Of a DNA stretch of 64,000 nt, positions 16,568 through 25,356 are shown one piece after another (within the stretch, counting starts at the first letter, position 1; every line of letters begins with the position of its first letter). Origin of the DNA: Palsa-504 sp963753225 (GTDB taxonomy: Bacteria; Actinomycetota; Actinomycetes; Streptosporangiales; Streptosporangiaceae); NCBI GenBank assembly GCA_963753225.1, contig CAVWBQ010000044.1, positions 62,001 to 126,000 on the forward strand, written 5' to 3'. The notes under the pieces are model-generated. The model was given only the letters and a program-made list of their open reading frames with translations, was not told the origin of the DNA and made no database searches. Position numbers and translations under genes: made by a program.

Positions 16568-17380
16568 ATGGCTGACGCCGCGCCTGCCGTGCTTATCACC
16601 GGTGCCACCTCCGGGCTGGGCCGTTACCTGGCCAGCCAGCTTGCCGGTTCCGGCTGGCAGGTCCTGGCCCACGGACGCGATCCGGCGCGCGTGGCGGACC
16701 TTACCGCGGAGCTTGGCGGCGGTGCGCGGGGCTACGTCGCCGATCTGGCCTCGCTCGGCGACGTGCGGGAACTTGCGGGCCTGGTCCGCGCGGAGGTGCC
16801 GCGGCTCGATGTGCTGGTGAACAACGCGGGGATCGGCTTCGGCGCGCCGGGCGAGGGGCGGCAGGTAAGCGCGGACGGCCACGAACTGCGGTTCGCCGTC
16901 AACTATCTCGCGCCGGTGCTGTTCACCAGGCTGCTCCTGCCGCTGCTGACGGCATCGGCGCCGTCCAGGATCGTCAACGTGGGCTCGCTCGGCCAGGTCC
17001 CCTTCGACCCTGCCGATGCCGAGTTCGAGGCCGGGTACAACGGAGTGGACGCCTACCGCAGGTCCAAGCTCGCGCTGGCCGCGTTCACCTTCGATCTGGC
17101 CGGCGAGCTTGCGGCTGCCCAGGTCACGGTGAACTGCCTGCACCCGGCGACCTTCATGAACACCGCGATGGTCGCGCGCGGTGGCATCACCCCGGTCTCC
17201 ACGGTCGAGCAGGGAGGCGAGGCGACCATGCGGCTCATCACCGACCCGGCCCTCAATGCGGTCACCGGGCAATTCTTCGACGGGCTCAGAACCTCACGTG
17301 CCCTGCCCCAGGCCTACGACCGGCAGTTCCGCAAGCAGCTGGGCGAGGAGACGGACCGGATGCTCCGCCAGGCAGCGTGA
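16568..17380 (+). CDS. Short-chain dehydrogenase/reductase
   Basis: A 270-residue classical SDR. It has TGATSGLG (11-18), VADLASL, LVNNAGIGFGAPG, a serine in VNVGSLGQ and the YRRSK catalytic pair, then the PATFMNT segment after the active site. Retinol-dehydrogenase-like members look similar; substrate unknown. Start ATG 16568 with GGAGGA upstream. It faces away from the DUF1801 gene and converges on the membrane protein at 17545. Confidence 0.87.
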   Translation: MADAAPAVLITGATSGLGRYLASQLAGSGWQVLAHGRDPARVADLTAELGGGARGYVADLASLGDVRELAGLVRAEVPRLDVLVNNAGIGFGAPGEGRQVSADGHELRFAVNYLAPVLFTRLLLPLLTASAPSRIVNVGSLGQVPFDPADAEFEAGYNGVDAYRRSKLALAAFTFDLAGELAAAQVTVNCLHPATFMNTAMVARGGITPVSTVEQGGEATMRLITDPALNAVTGQFFDGLRTSRALPQAYDRQFRKQLGEETDRMLRQAA

Positions 17381-17544
17381 TTGCCGGGCAGGCAGAGCTG
17401 CCAGGCAGAAGGACACGATGGGCCGGCAGACGCGGGCTGCGACGAGGGTGTCCAGACGGCCGCCACAGGCCGGCGGTCTGGTTCCTCGCGATCTCCCCCT
17501 CCCGCCGTCAATCCGGGCAGGGTCCGGCTGCGGTTGGGCGCCGC

Positions 17545-18666
17545 TTAGGCGGGCGGCCGGCCTTGCGGCGGGCGGATGGGCGCGATGGCCGGGGTGGGCT
17601 GCCGGCGTGGGCCTGACCACAGTGCGGGTACCGCGTCGACGGCGGCGGCCACCGCGTAGGCAGCCTGCTCGTAGTTGATCCGCCAGCCGACGAAGTCCGG
17701 CCATGCTTCGGCGGGGTCGCGCTCGATCTTGAATCCGACCGCGCGCATCCGGGCGACCCCATCGAGGAATTCCTGGTAACTCAGGCTGATGCCGGCTTCT
17801 GGGCTGTGCTCATCGGCTACCTGGATGCCCATCGCCCGGGCGATCCGGTTGAAGGCCTGGAATCCGCCGCGCAGGCACAGCCGCGCCGGTACCACCGGCG
17901 CGGACCCGGGCGACAGGGCCAGGAACAGCGCGGCGGAATCCAGCACGGCCAGCAGCGCGGTCACCCAGGACGACAGGGCCAGGGGTGAGCGGAACCGCAC
18001 CAGCGGCAGGTAGGTGGTGTGGCTTTCGGCGATGTCCGCGGCCCAGCGTTCCCACTGGGCATACAGATCGGGCATCGTATCCAGGGTCGACACGCCTGAT
18101 CCCAGCGCGTAGTGGGTGCGCGCCAGCAGCTCCGGGCCCCAGGACGGGACGCCGGCCCGCGCGTTCAGCAGCGCCACCTCGGTTTCCCTGCGGTTGAACG
18201 CCGAGTACAGGGTCGGCAGGTAAGCGATCTGCAGCGTGACGATCACCAAGCCGGTCGCCGCGGCCACGAAGACGATCGCCGCCGGCGCGGCGCCGCCCGG
18301 CTCGGCGAATCCCAGGGTGAACATCGAGGACCCTGCGTCGGTAAAAGCCGATGCCACGCCGCGGGCGGCGAAGGGCCACAACAGCAGCCCGAACCCGGCA
18401 AAAGATATCCCCAGCCAGGCAGCCAGCTGCGCTAGCAAGATCGCCGCAGGCTGGGTGGCGAGCAGCTGGTCACGCCGCCTGTAATCGGTGATGGGGACGG
18501 CCGCCAGCCTGAATGCCCCGGTCACGATCCGGTCCACCCACCGTGTCAGCCAGCTGCCGACCGAACGCGACACGATAAGCGTCCCGGTGACGCTGGTCCA
18601 CGCCGCGAGCACGAGCAGGCCGCCGGCCACCGCAGCCACCAGCCGGGCCGCCAACGGCACCACCAT
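17545..18666 (-). CDS. Multi-spanning membrane protein, possibly ion-channel-like
   Basis: A 373-residue protein with hydrophobic helices near 3-28, 78-102, 125-150 and a weaker one near 235-260. Between the second and third lies GSSMFTLGFAEPGG, which resembles the S/T-x-G-F pore loop of K+-channel-like proteins. The cytoplasmic C-terminal half contains FNRRETEVALLNARAG, a buried-looking LLARTHYALGSG helix and a Pro-rich end. I recall similar actinobacterial proteins annotated only as hypothetical. Channel activity is inference from the loop. Start ATG 18666. Confidence 0.65.
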   Translation of the reverse strand: MVVPLAARLVAAVAGGLLVLAAWTSVTGTLIVSRSVGSWLTRWVDRIVTGAFRLAAVPITDYRRRDQLLATQPAAILLAQLAAWLGISFAGFGLLLWPFAARGVASAFTDAGSSMFTLGFAEPGGAAPAAIVFVAAATGLVIVTLQIAYLPTLYSAFNRRETEVALLNARAGVPSWGPELLARTHYALGSGVSTLDTMPDLYAQWERWAADIAESHTTYLPLVRFRSPLALSSWVTALLAVLDSAALFLALSPGSAPVVPARLCLRGGFQAFNRIARAMGIQVADEHSPEAGISLSYQEFLDGVARMRAVGFKIERDPAEAWPDFVGWRINYEQAAYAVAAAVDAVPALWSGPRRQPTPAIAPIRPPQGRPPA

Positions 18667-18814
18667 GGGATCTCCTTCGGGTCGAGGCTATGCCGAACCT
18701 ATCCAGGCCCGGCTAGCGCGGGCGTGGCATTGCCACGAGCGGCGCCGCCCTCGCCCGGCAGCCAGCCCCCATCCAGCGCAGACCCCAAACTCCAGTATTC
18801 GGCAGGGAGAACTG

Positions 18815-18892
18815 GTGGCGACCGAGGAATTGGCACGTTGCGTGATGGTCTGCCGGATCGGCTGGCTTGCCATCGCCTGCGGGCCTGGCTAG
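18815..18892 (+). CDS. 25-residue putative small protein, copy B of the CRIGW motif
   Basis: GTG 18815 with AGGGAG about 6 bases upstream encodes MATEELARCVMVCRIGWLAI followed by ACGPG and a stop. The core matches the motif at 1933-1980 with conservative substitutions, which suggests selection on protein sequence rather than on DNA. It is Cys-rich with a hydrophobic centre. It is too short to assign and could be the surviving piece of a larger gene. Confidence 0.3.
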   Translation: MATEELARCVMVCRIGWLAIACGPG

Positions 18893-18952
18893 CGGGTTCC
18901 CAGGAGAAGCGTGCGCGCCGAACCGCGGGGCGGCGGGGATACAGTGCCGTTT

Positions 18953-19414
18953 ATGGCACGGACGGACACCGCTTCCCGAGTAATCGCGGCCCCGCGGGGC
19001 CGGATCTATGCCGCTTTCGTCGATCCGGATGCGCTTGCGGCGTGGCTGCCGCCAAATGGGATGACCGGCAGATTCGAGCGATTCGATGCCCGCCCGGGCG
19101 GCTCCTACCGGATGGTCCTGACCTATACGGACGCCTCGAGCGCTCTGGGCAAGGCAACGGCGGACTCCGACATCGTTGAGGCTCGCTTCGTCGATCTCGT
19201 CCCTGATGTGCGGGTCGTGCAGGCGGTGGACTTTGTCTCCGACGAGCCCGGGTACGCCGGCACCATGATCATGACGTGGGAGGTCGCCACGGTCGAGTCC
19301 GGGACCCGGGTTGAGATCCGAGCCGACAACGTTCCCGACGGCATCTCCGCGGAGGATCATGCGGCCGGGCTCGCGTCCTCCCTGGCGAATCTCGCCACAT
19401 ACCTGGAGCGGTGA
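18953..19414 (+). CDS. SRPBCC/AHSA1-like protein (START-type ligand-binding fold)
   Basis: A 153-residue AHSA1-type protein. It shows IAAPRGRIYAAFVDPDALAA near the start, WLPPNGMTG, RPGGSYRMVLTY, a GTMIMTWEVATVESGTRVEI beta stretch and a C-terminal helix, GLASSLANLATYL. The fold forms a hydrophobic cavity and is widespread in stress and polyketide-related proteins; the ligand is not predictable. I chose ATG 18953; a GTG three codons upstream lies closer to a GGGG site and is also possible. Confidence 0.8.
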   Translation: MARTDTASRVIAAPRGRIYAAFVDPDALAAWLPPNGMTGRFERFDARPGGSYRMVLTYTDASSALGKATADSDIVEARFVDLVPDVRVVQAVDFVSDEPGYAGTMIMTWEVATVESGTRVEIRADNVPDGISAEDHAAGLASSLANLATYLER

Positions 19415-19548
19415 CCCCGGCCGCAGGCACGCCTCCGGAGCCTCCTCCGCGATCCCTGGCCTCCCCGAAGGCAAGTCACGCACCCTGTGGGTGCGCGACG
19501 CTCAGCCGTGGTTGCCTGCGGGGAAGCGCGCGGCGGTTGCGGCACCTG

Positions 19549-19998
19549 TCAGGAGACCGCAGCCTTCACCAGCTCGGCAACCTTCTGCTCTACCGCAGGG
19601 CTCCACTTCTGCAGCGCGAACGACACGGGCCACAGTTCCCCGTCGTCGAGGTTCGCAGCGTCCTGGAACTCCAGTGTCGAGTACCGGGTGTTAAATTTGC
19701 CCGAGTTCTTGAAGCAGACGACGACCTTGCCTCCCGCGTTGGCGTAGGCGGGCATCCCGTACCAGGTCTTCGGCGACAGCTTCGGGGCGCTAGCGCTCAC
19801 CGTCGCATGGACGCGCTCGGCGACCGCACGGTCCTCCGGCGCCATCTTTGCGATCGAGTCGAGGACCGCCTGCAGCCCGTCGGCCTCCTTGGCGCCCTTC
19901 TTGCCCTCGGCGCGCAGCTCCGCGGCGCGCTGCTTCATCGCGGCACGCTCTGCAGCAGTGAAGCCGTCGGACCCGGTATGGGAACTCTTCGCAGGCAT
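19549..19998 (-). CDS. DUF1801-type protein with charged N-terminal extension
   Basis: A 149-residue protein. About 70 Lys/Ala/Glu-rich residues (AAMKQRAAELRAEGKKGAKE) precede a DUF1801-like core with TWYGMPAYANAGGKVVVCFK, FNTRYSTLEFQDAANLDDG and WPVSFALQKWSP. ATG 19998 has AAGGTGG about 7 bases upstream; GTG two codons earlier sits on top of the site. Function unknown. Its core differs clearly from the other DUF1801 gene at 15952. Confidence 0.78.
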   Translation of the reverse strand: MPAKSSHTGSDGFTAAERAAMKQRAAELRAEGKKGAKEADGLQAVLDSIAKMAPEDRAVAERVHATVSASAPKLSPKTWYGMPAYANAGGKVVVCFKNSGKFNTRYSTLEFQDAANLDDGELWPVSFALQKWSPAVEQKVAELVKAAVS

Positions 19999-20106
19999 TG
20001 TCACCCCACCTTTCGAACTCTCACAGGCTCGGCGCGATGCCGGCCACTTGAACGAAGGCTAGGCCCGCCGCGACCGCTGGTGCTTCTCGATTCGTGATCG
20101 ATGCGG

Positions 20107-20397
20107 CTACGCGCCGCCGCGTTGTGAGCAGCGGTGCCCTGTACCGGGGGAGCGCCGGATCTGAGTTGCTCCGCGGTTCGCGGTCCGATGATGACGGCGG
20201 TGACTGCGGGGTTGTGCAGCAGGGCCGCGGCTGGCCTCCCGTCCCGCCAGGTCGCGGACTACCTCAACGACCTGGACCAGATCTCCTGATGCCGCCTTCT
20301 CCAGGTTCGCCTCATACCGCTGCGACCAAATGCGTTCATCGTCGCTGCCACTAAGCACGGTTACACCAGAGCCGATCTCGAAGTCCCCGGGGACCAA
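20107..20397 (-). pseudogene. CarD/CdnL-type RNA-polymerase-binding regulator, relic
   Basis: The minus frame reads SGSDDERIWSQRYEANLEKA, then SGDLVQVVEVVRDLAGREAS and RG. This matches the C-terminal helical domain of CarD, where RRYKANLEKL, SGD, VAEVVRDL and RERERGLS are usual. The N-terminal RNA-polymerase-interacting Tudor-like domain is missing. After the RG the expected SAGEKRMLAKARQIL helix is replaced by Arg/His-rich nonsense. It is therefore a fragment broken at both ends, not the host's essential CarD. Confidence 0.65.
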
Positions 20398-20490
20398 AGC
20401 TTGTTATCAGGATGACAGCGATCGGACATACTGTCATGCTGCGGAAAGGGCGAACGTCGCGGTCCTAGCGCGGGACTTGGCCATGCCCAG

Positions 20491-20661
20491 ATGGTCAGCC
20501 GACTGCCGCGGAGTCTATTAGCCGAGGACGGAGGCTGGCGGGAAGCCTTTCGCGAAGCGCAATCTAAGTCCGCGTACACGCGCAAAGAGGCTTTCATTCT
20601 GGACCGTTCGGGGTTCCCCGCGGAGTCTAGGGTTTTGATGTGCGATGGGAGGCAAGGGTGA
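20491..20661 (+). CDS. Small ORF of unknown function
   Basis: A 56-codon frame from ATG 20491 encoding a charged peptide (MVSRLPRSLLAEDGGWREAF and onward, ending CDGRQG). Base composition is lower in GC than its surroundings, like the following membrane-protein gene. No clear ribosome-binding site and no family recognised. It could belong to the same acquired segment or be chance. Confidence 0.2.
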   Translation: MVSRLPRSLLAEDGGWREAFREAQSKSAYTRKEAFILDRSGFPAESRVLMCDGRQG

Positions 20662-20666
20662 CGGGG

Positions 20667-20695
20667 TTGACTGCACTGAGCAAACAGCCTACAGG
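20667..20695 (+). promoter_or_regulatory. Possible promoter of the membrane-protein gene
   Basis: TTGACT at 20667-20672 followed, after 17 bases, by TACAGG at 20690-20695. The -35 box is good and the -10 box weak. It lies about 120 bases before the ATG at 20813. Pattern match only. Confidence 0.25.
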
Positions 20696-20812
20696 CCTTC
20701 CTCGAACGGTAAGAGAATAATTGCGCAGACGTGAACTGTCGTGTAGTTTCCTGTTGATGGCACCACCTGTTTGCCTGCTAGAGACGGCATCTACACAATC
20801 GAGGGAGCCTGG

Positions 20813-21475
20813 ATGATTGCGAGGCGAGGGAGAGCGAGGACGCTGAGTCAGCGAGACGAGGCCCTTGCGGATGTACGCGCATACATAAACAAATGGGTTG
20901 TCGCCATGCTCGCGCTGGCCATTGCCTTCCCATTGTCGGCTCTCGCAATTTTCTGCGCTAATCTTCCGCATGGCGAGTGGCTCGCATACGGCGCCGCTGT
21001 CATGGTGTCGGCAGCTAGCTGCTTTGCTGGAGGTTTGCTGGGATTCCTTTTCGGAATTCCCCGTGCCATGACCAGCTATGCTAAAAATAATTCAGGCGCG
21101 CAGCGCCAGCGGCTCATTGCTAATACAAACCTTGAGGATATCTCTGACTGGCTCACCAAAATTATCGTTGGCGCCACTTTAGTTCAGCTAGGGAGCCTTC
21201 CTCGTCGATTCGGCCAACTCGCGACATTTGCGTCAAGCATCTTCGGGAATCCATCCGAACAGAATAAAGTGATGGCAGGATCGATCATTCTTTACTCTAC
21301 GGTCCTTGGCTTCCTTGTGATCTATCTTGGTGCTCGCAGCATTGTCATGTTCTTGTTTTACCTCTCGCCATCGGACTGGATTCCAGAGCGCCAGGGCATC
21401 CAGGCCGAGACGGATCCAGGCAAGACCGAAGAGCCGCAAGTCGAGTTGCCCGGATCTGCTAAGCCGGACCCTTAG
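20813..21475 (+). CDS. Uncharacterised four-helix membrane protein in a lower-GC patch
   Basis: A 220-residue protein. Hydrophobic helices lie near 27-48, 56-82, 112-128 and 150-190. Between them is the family-like loop GGLLGFLFGIPRAMTSYAKN, then NTNLEDISDWLTKIIVGATL. I recall proteins with FGIPR and NTNLEQISDWLTK motifs in many unrelated bacteria, with no known role. ATG 20813 has GGGAG 7 bases upstream. Codons use A/T at third positions far more than the neighbours, so the gene was probably acquired. The C-terminal 40 residues are acidic and Pro-rich. Confidence 0.75.
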   Translation: MIARRGRARTLSQRDEALADVRAYINKWVVAMLALAIAFPLSALAIFCANLPHGEWLAYGAAVMVSAASCFAGGLLGFLFGIPRAMTSYAKNNSGAQRQRLIANTNLEDISDWLTKIIVGATLVQLGSLPRRFGQLATFASSIFGNPSEQNKVMAGSIILYSTVLGFLVIYLGARSIVMFLFYLSPSDWIPERQGIQAETDPGKTEEPQVELPGSAKPDP

Positions 21476-22061
21476 CCACCAGGGCATCTGCCTGCAGTGG
21501 ATCCATATCGTGTTCGCCTCGATTCTGAGCGCTATCCAGACGCAGGACTCGTTGCCTTCGGGGTTGGCAGGGACGGTCCGGGATTCTTCGCCGGCCTGCC
21601 CCCGGTGCCGGCCCCGGCGGGCCCCCCGGCGGAGAAGCCTCCCGGTGTCCTGGTCGCGTTCTGCGCGCTGCTGGTCAGGTCGGGGTGCGCGCGGTTCCCT
21701 GACTGTCCTGGGATCGCCGGCCGGCATGAAGCACAGGCCGGGCGGCGCGTGCTCGTCAGTCCCGGTGACGATCTCGCGCCCGGGCGGGATCGTCCAGCCG
21801 GGTGCCTGCGTCCGGGACCGGGCCAGCCCGGACAGGCCTGTGCGCCGGCGGCGATGTGACGGGGCCGGGCGTGCATGCTGCCGGGATGGGCGGGCACGCC
21901 GGACCGCGCCCCGGCGAGCCGGGGCCGCTCCTGCGCGCTCCGCGCACGACCGCCCGGCCGCGAGCGGCGGTTTCGCCGGTCAGCGGCGCAGCGCCCGCCA
22001 GCGTGTCAGGATCAGTTCCGGTGCCGGCCTGGCGGCGCATCGCCACCGCTGCGCGGCGGCC
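21476..22061. other. Gene-free stretch of about 590 bases
   Basis: Several long overlapping open frames exist on both strands but all are Pro/Arg/Gly-rich and lack convincing starts. I cannot support a gene. The base composition returns to high GC immediately after 21480. Confidence 0.4.
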
Positions 22062-22241
22062 TCACCACAGGTCGCCGCCGGTCAGCACGTACAGGAACGG
22101 CACGATCGGGATCAGGCTGAACAGAGCCCATGCCAGCTTCGCGCCGCCCCCGATCTCACGGCGGGTTGCCAGGTCGATCCAGATCAGGATCACGGCGACC
22201 GGGTGGAGCAGGCAGACCAGGAGTTCGAGAACCTTCTTCAT
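22062..22241 (-). CDS. Small two-helix membrane protein
   Basis: A 59-residue protein, MKKVLELLVCLLHPVAVILI at the start, then WIDLATRREIGGGAKLAWAL and a second hydrophobic helix ending VLTGGDLW. The two-helix hairpin with a charged loop resembles the PLDc_N-type membrane anchor often seen alone in actinobacteria. Codon use is strongly actinobacterial. Start ATG 22241; only a weak CAGG precedes it. Function unknown. Confidence 0.7.
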   Translation of the reverse strand: MKKVLELLVCLLHPVAVILIWIDLATRREIGGGAKLAWALFSLIPIVPFLYVLTGGDLW

Positions 22242-22471
22242 TACCTGAATCTACCGGGAGTACCGCGGGTGCCTGGGCGGTGAGCGAGGAGACCGGCGCC
22301 AGGGGCAGGCCGGGGCCCGGAAGGAGGCCACCGTCAGCCGTCGCCGCCGGGTGTGTGCCGTTCGTGGCCATGCTCATCCCCGGCCCGGCGATTGCCCCTG
22401 GGATAACCGGTTGCCCGGCATGCTGTCCAGCCTGCTGCCCGGAGCGTGCGGCCCGGCCGGATACCGCCGCG

Positions 22472-22642
22472 CTAGCCGCCGCTGCGGCGCCCGGCCACGA
22501 GCCACACCACGATGAAGACGGCCATCGCGATCAGCCCGATGATGACAAACATCTTGAGCGTCGCGAAGATCCCGCCCGCAAACGTGACGACAAGCCAGAT
22601 GGCGAGGATCGCGCCGAGGATTGTCCCGATGACCCGGCCCAT
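22472..22642 (-). CDS. Small two-helix membrane protein
   Basis: A 56-residue protein beginning MGRVIGTILGAILAIWLVVT and containing a second helix (MFVIIGLIAMAVFIVVWLVA), ending GRRSGG. GGGGAC precedes ATG 22642. It lies 230 bases upstream of, and on the same strand as, the other small membrane protein at 22062. No family assigned with certainty. Confidence 0.65.
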   Translation of the reverse strand: MGRVIGTILGAILAIWLVVTFAGGIFATLKMFVIIGLIAMAVFIVVWLVAGRRSGG

Positions 22643-23133
22643 GTCCCCAGTATGCCCCCGGCGTTCCTGGCAGGCGACAGCCGCGCCGGCCCGGCGGGCC
22701 GTGGGGCCGCCTGGCATGCCTGGCCGGGACGGCGGCTGGTCACAGGCGGTCACAGCCGGCCGGTGCCGGGGCACGTGGTGACCGCTGGCCGGCCAGGACG
22801 TCCGCGCCGGCGCGATGGCTGCATGGGGGAACTCTCCTAGGCGCGGAACCGGCGACTGGCTCACTAAGGTAGGGCGGACCTTCTCGCTCTGCGTAATCAG
22901 CCCTTGCTCGGAGAAACGCGCACACTGCGGCCCAATGTACTGACGAAAGTCATGGTCGAGTTTTGGTATCGACGCACGGAACTGGGCGATCTGCGCGGGT
23001 TTGACCGCGCGGGCCGGCTGCATCCGTGGCCTGCCCGCCCGTGACCGTCATTTTCGCGGCCGGGGGCAGGCATGGAGAGCCGCTGCCGCAGGGCGGAGGT
23101 GATCGACGGCTTGTCGCATGCGAGACTGCGGCC
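22643..23133. other. Intergenic region of about 490 bases
   Basis: I see no complete gene. One plus-frame piece at about 22905-23030 (LTKVMVEFWYRRTELGDLRG) has protein-like composition and a TGA end but no identifiable start. It may be a relic of something I cannot name. Confidence 0.35.
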
Positions 23134-24060
23134 ATGGAAGATGTCGCTGCGCGCACGCTGGGGCGGGTCGCCGCGAACGGTATCGAGCTGGCGTACGAGA
23201 CGTTCGGTGACCCGGGCGCGCCGCCGGCCGTGCTGATCATGGGCCTGGCGACGCAGATGATCGCCTGGCCGGACGAGCTGTGCGAGGGCCTGGCCCGGCG
23301 CGGTCTTTTCGTCGTCCGGTTCGACAACCGGGACGTCGGTGAATCGACCCACCTGCGGGACCTCCCGCCGCCGCGGCTTGCCGACATCGTGGTGCGGCGC
23401 AGGCCGCCGCCGTACTCGATCAGCGACATGGCCGCGGATGCGGCCGGGCTCGTCGATGGCCTGGGGCTGGGTGCGGTGCATCTGGTCGGGGCGTCGATGG
23501 GCGGCTTCATCGCGCAGGCGGTCGCGCTGGAGCACGCTGCCCGGGTCCGCACCCTCACGCTGATGATGACCTCCACCGGATCCCGCCGGGTGGGGCAGCC
23601 CAGACCCCGGGTTTACGCCCGGCTGCTGCGGCGGCGCGCGGCCGGCGGCCGGCCTGCGGCCATTGCCGCGGCCGTGGAGACCTTCCGGCTCATCGGCTCG
23701 CACGGCTTCGCGTTCGATGAACAGTACGTGCGTGACATTGCCGGCCGGAGCTGGGATCGCGGATACGACCCGGACGGGTTCCGGCGGCAGCTCGCGGCGA
23801 GCGCGGGCCAGCCGAACCGCACGGCAGACCTTCGCCGCATCACGGTCCCGGCACTAGTCATTCACGGGCTGGATGACCCGCTGGTCGCGGCGAGCGGGGG
23901 CCTGGCGATCGCCAGGGCCATCCCGGGCTCACGCTTCGCAGGGTTCTCCGGCATGGGCCATGACCTGCCCCGGGCGCTGTGGCCGGAGTTCGTCAGGGAG
24001 ATCGCGGCGCTGGCCGCGCCAGGCGAACAGCGCAGCGGCCAGGGACCACCAGCTGGCTAG
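23134..24060 (+). CDS. Alpha/beta hydrolase
   Basis: A 308-residue hydrolase. It has VLIMGLATQMIAWPDEL after the third strand, FDNRDVGEST, the nucleophile elbow GASMGG, an acid in GLDDPLV and a His in GMGHDLP. Substrates of this group include lactones, esters and epoxides; none can be singled out. The frame extends upstream to 23026, but ATG 23134 (MEDVAARTLGRVAANGIELA) gives the expected family start. Confidence 0.87.
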   Translation: MEDVAARTLGRVAANGIELAYETFGDPGAPPAVLIMGLATQMIAWPDELCEGLARRGLFVVRFDNRDVGESTHLRDLPPPRLADIVVRRRPPPYSISDMAADAAGLVDGLGLGAVHLVGASMGGFIAQAVALEHAARVRTLTLMMTSTGSRRVGQPRPRVYARLLRRRAAGGRPAAIAAAVETFRLIGSHGFAFDEQYVRDIAGRSWDRGYDPDGFRRQLAASAGQPNRTADLRRITVPALVIHGLDDPLVAASGGLAIARAIPGSRFAGFSGMGHDLPRALWPEFVREIAALAAPGEQRSGQGPPAG

Positions 24061-24219
24061 CCGCACAGCGCAGTACGCAATCGTCACGCGGCTAGCCGCG
24101 GTGAGCTTCTGCCGGTGTGAATCTCTCTGGGTCGGGGTAGATCCTGGCAGGTCAGAACCCCCGTGACCGCCGAGACGTGACCCGGGCACGCCCTCGGCCT
24201 GCACGCGCGGGGGAATGCG

Positions 24220-25170
24220 ATGCCGGGGCAGGCGGCCAAGGAGAGTCCCGGCTTCATCGCGCCCATGCTGGCCACCGCGGCGGCCGGGCTGCCGCCGGAC
24301 GCCGCCGAGTTCGTGGCCGAGGTGAAGTGGGACGGTATGCGGGCATGTATCGCGGTGGAGAGCGGCCGGGTCCGGGCCTGGTCCCGGAACGGCCGTGACA
24401 TCACCGCCGCCTATCCCGAGCTCGGCGCGCTCGCCGCCATGGCCGGGCGCATGACCCTCGTCCTGGACGGGGAGATCGTCGCCCTGTCCGGTCCGCGCCC
24501 GGACTTTTCCGCGTTGCAGCGGAGGATGCGCACTGGCCGGCCAGCCGCCGGGCTGCTGGCCGCGGTGCCGGTCACGCTGATCGTGTTCGATGTGCTGCGG
24601 TCCGGCCGCGAGCACCTCGCGGGCAGCCCGTACGTGCTGCGTCGGGCCCTGCTGGACGATCTGCACCTGCAGGTCCCTGGCACCGTGCAGGTGCCGCCCG
24701 CGTTCCCGGGCGACGCTGCGGCGCTGCTAGCCGTCACCCGTGACCAGGGCTTGGAGGGGATTTTGCTGAAGCGTCCCGCCTCGCTGTACCACTCGGGACG
24801 GCGCACCAGGGAGTGGCTCAAGATACGGAATATCCGCGCGGTTGATGTGCGGGTCGGCGGCTGGCTTCCCGGTACCGGCGCCCGTCGGCACCTGGCCGGG
24901 TCGGTGCTGATGGGCATTCCCGGGCCGGGCGCGCTGGAGTTCGCGGGCACCGTTGGCAGTGGCCTGTCGATGGCAGAGTTGCGAGAGCTGACCGCGCTCC
25001 TGCAGTCCCTGGAGCAACCCATCTCGCCGTTCACCGGTCCGCTTCCCTCGGTGATCACCCGGCACGCCCGGTGGGCCCGCCCCGTCCTCGCCGCCGAGGT
25101 GGCCTACCTGGAGCGCACTGCGTCCGGACGGCTACGCCAACCGGTCTGGCGTGGCCTGAGAACCGGCTAG
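24220..25170 (+). CDS. ATP-dependent DNA ligase (LigC/LigD-ligase-like)
   Basis: A 316-residue ligase. The nucleotidyltransferase domain has motif I EVKWDGMR with adenylated Lys36, motif III-like VLDGEIVAL, IVFDVLRS, motif IV EGILLKR and motif V EWLKIR. An OB-fold domain starts at about 205 (DVRVGGWLPG) and ends with HARWARPVLAAEV. It seals nicks using ATP. It lacks the polymerase and nuclease domains of full LigD and no Ku gene is adjacent. Start ATG 24220 with GGGGGA upstream. Confidence 0.88.
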   Translation: MPGQAAKESPGFIAPMLATAAAGLPPDAAEFVAEVKWDGMRACIAVESGRVRAWSRNGRDITAAYPELGALAAMAGRMTLVLDGEIVALSGPRPDFSALQRRMRTGRPAAGLLAAVPVTLIVFDVLRSGREHLAGSPYVLRRALLDDLHLQVPGTVQVPPAFPGDAAALLAVTRDQGLEGILLKRPASLYHSGRRTREWLKIRNIRAVDVRVGGWLPGTGARRHLAGSVLMGIPGPGALEFAGTVGSGLSMAELRELTALLQSLEQPISPFTGPLPSVITRHARWARPVLAAEVAYLERTASGRLRQPVWRGLRTG

Positions 25171-25242
25171 GAGCCGTTCGAGCTGAACTCTCGCGTTGAC
25201 GGGGTCAGCGGCTGGAGGACGGACGCCCGACGGTGGCTGCTG

Positions 25243-25298
25243 CCGCCAGCCGCCAGCCGCCAGCCGCCAGCCGCCAGCCGCCAGCCGCTAGCCGCTAG
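25243..25298. repeat. 7-bp tandem repeat (CCGCCAG)6(CCGCTAG)2
   Basis: Eight contiguous heptamers: six CCGCCAG then two CCGCTAG. It sits between the convergent ligase and exporter genes. Copy number is likely to vary between isolates. Confidence 0.9.
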
Positions 25299-25356
25299 CG
25301 GCATGCGGCCCGCCCGCCAGGGCCCCAACGCCGCATCGGGTCCCTTTCCGCCGCGA

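Noticed and set aside
21497..21859. 120-codon plus frame after the membrane protein
   Set aside because: Pro/Gly-rich with no ribosome-binding site, and competing frames are equally open, so no gene is supportable.
25243..25298. Heptamer array considered as a CRISPR array
   Set aside because: Units are contiguous 7-mers with no spacers and no cas genes are nearby.
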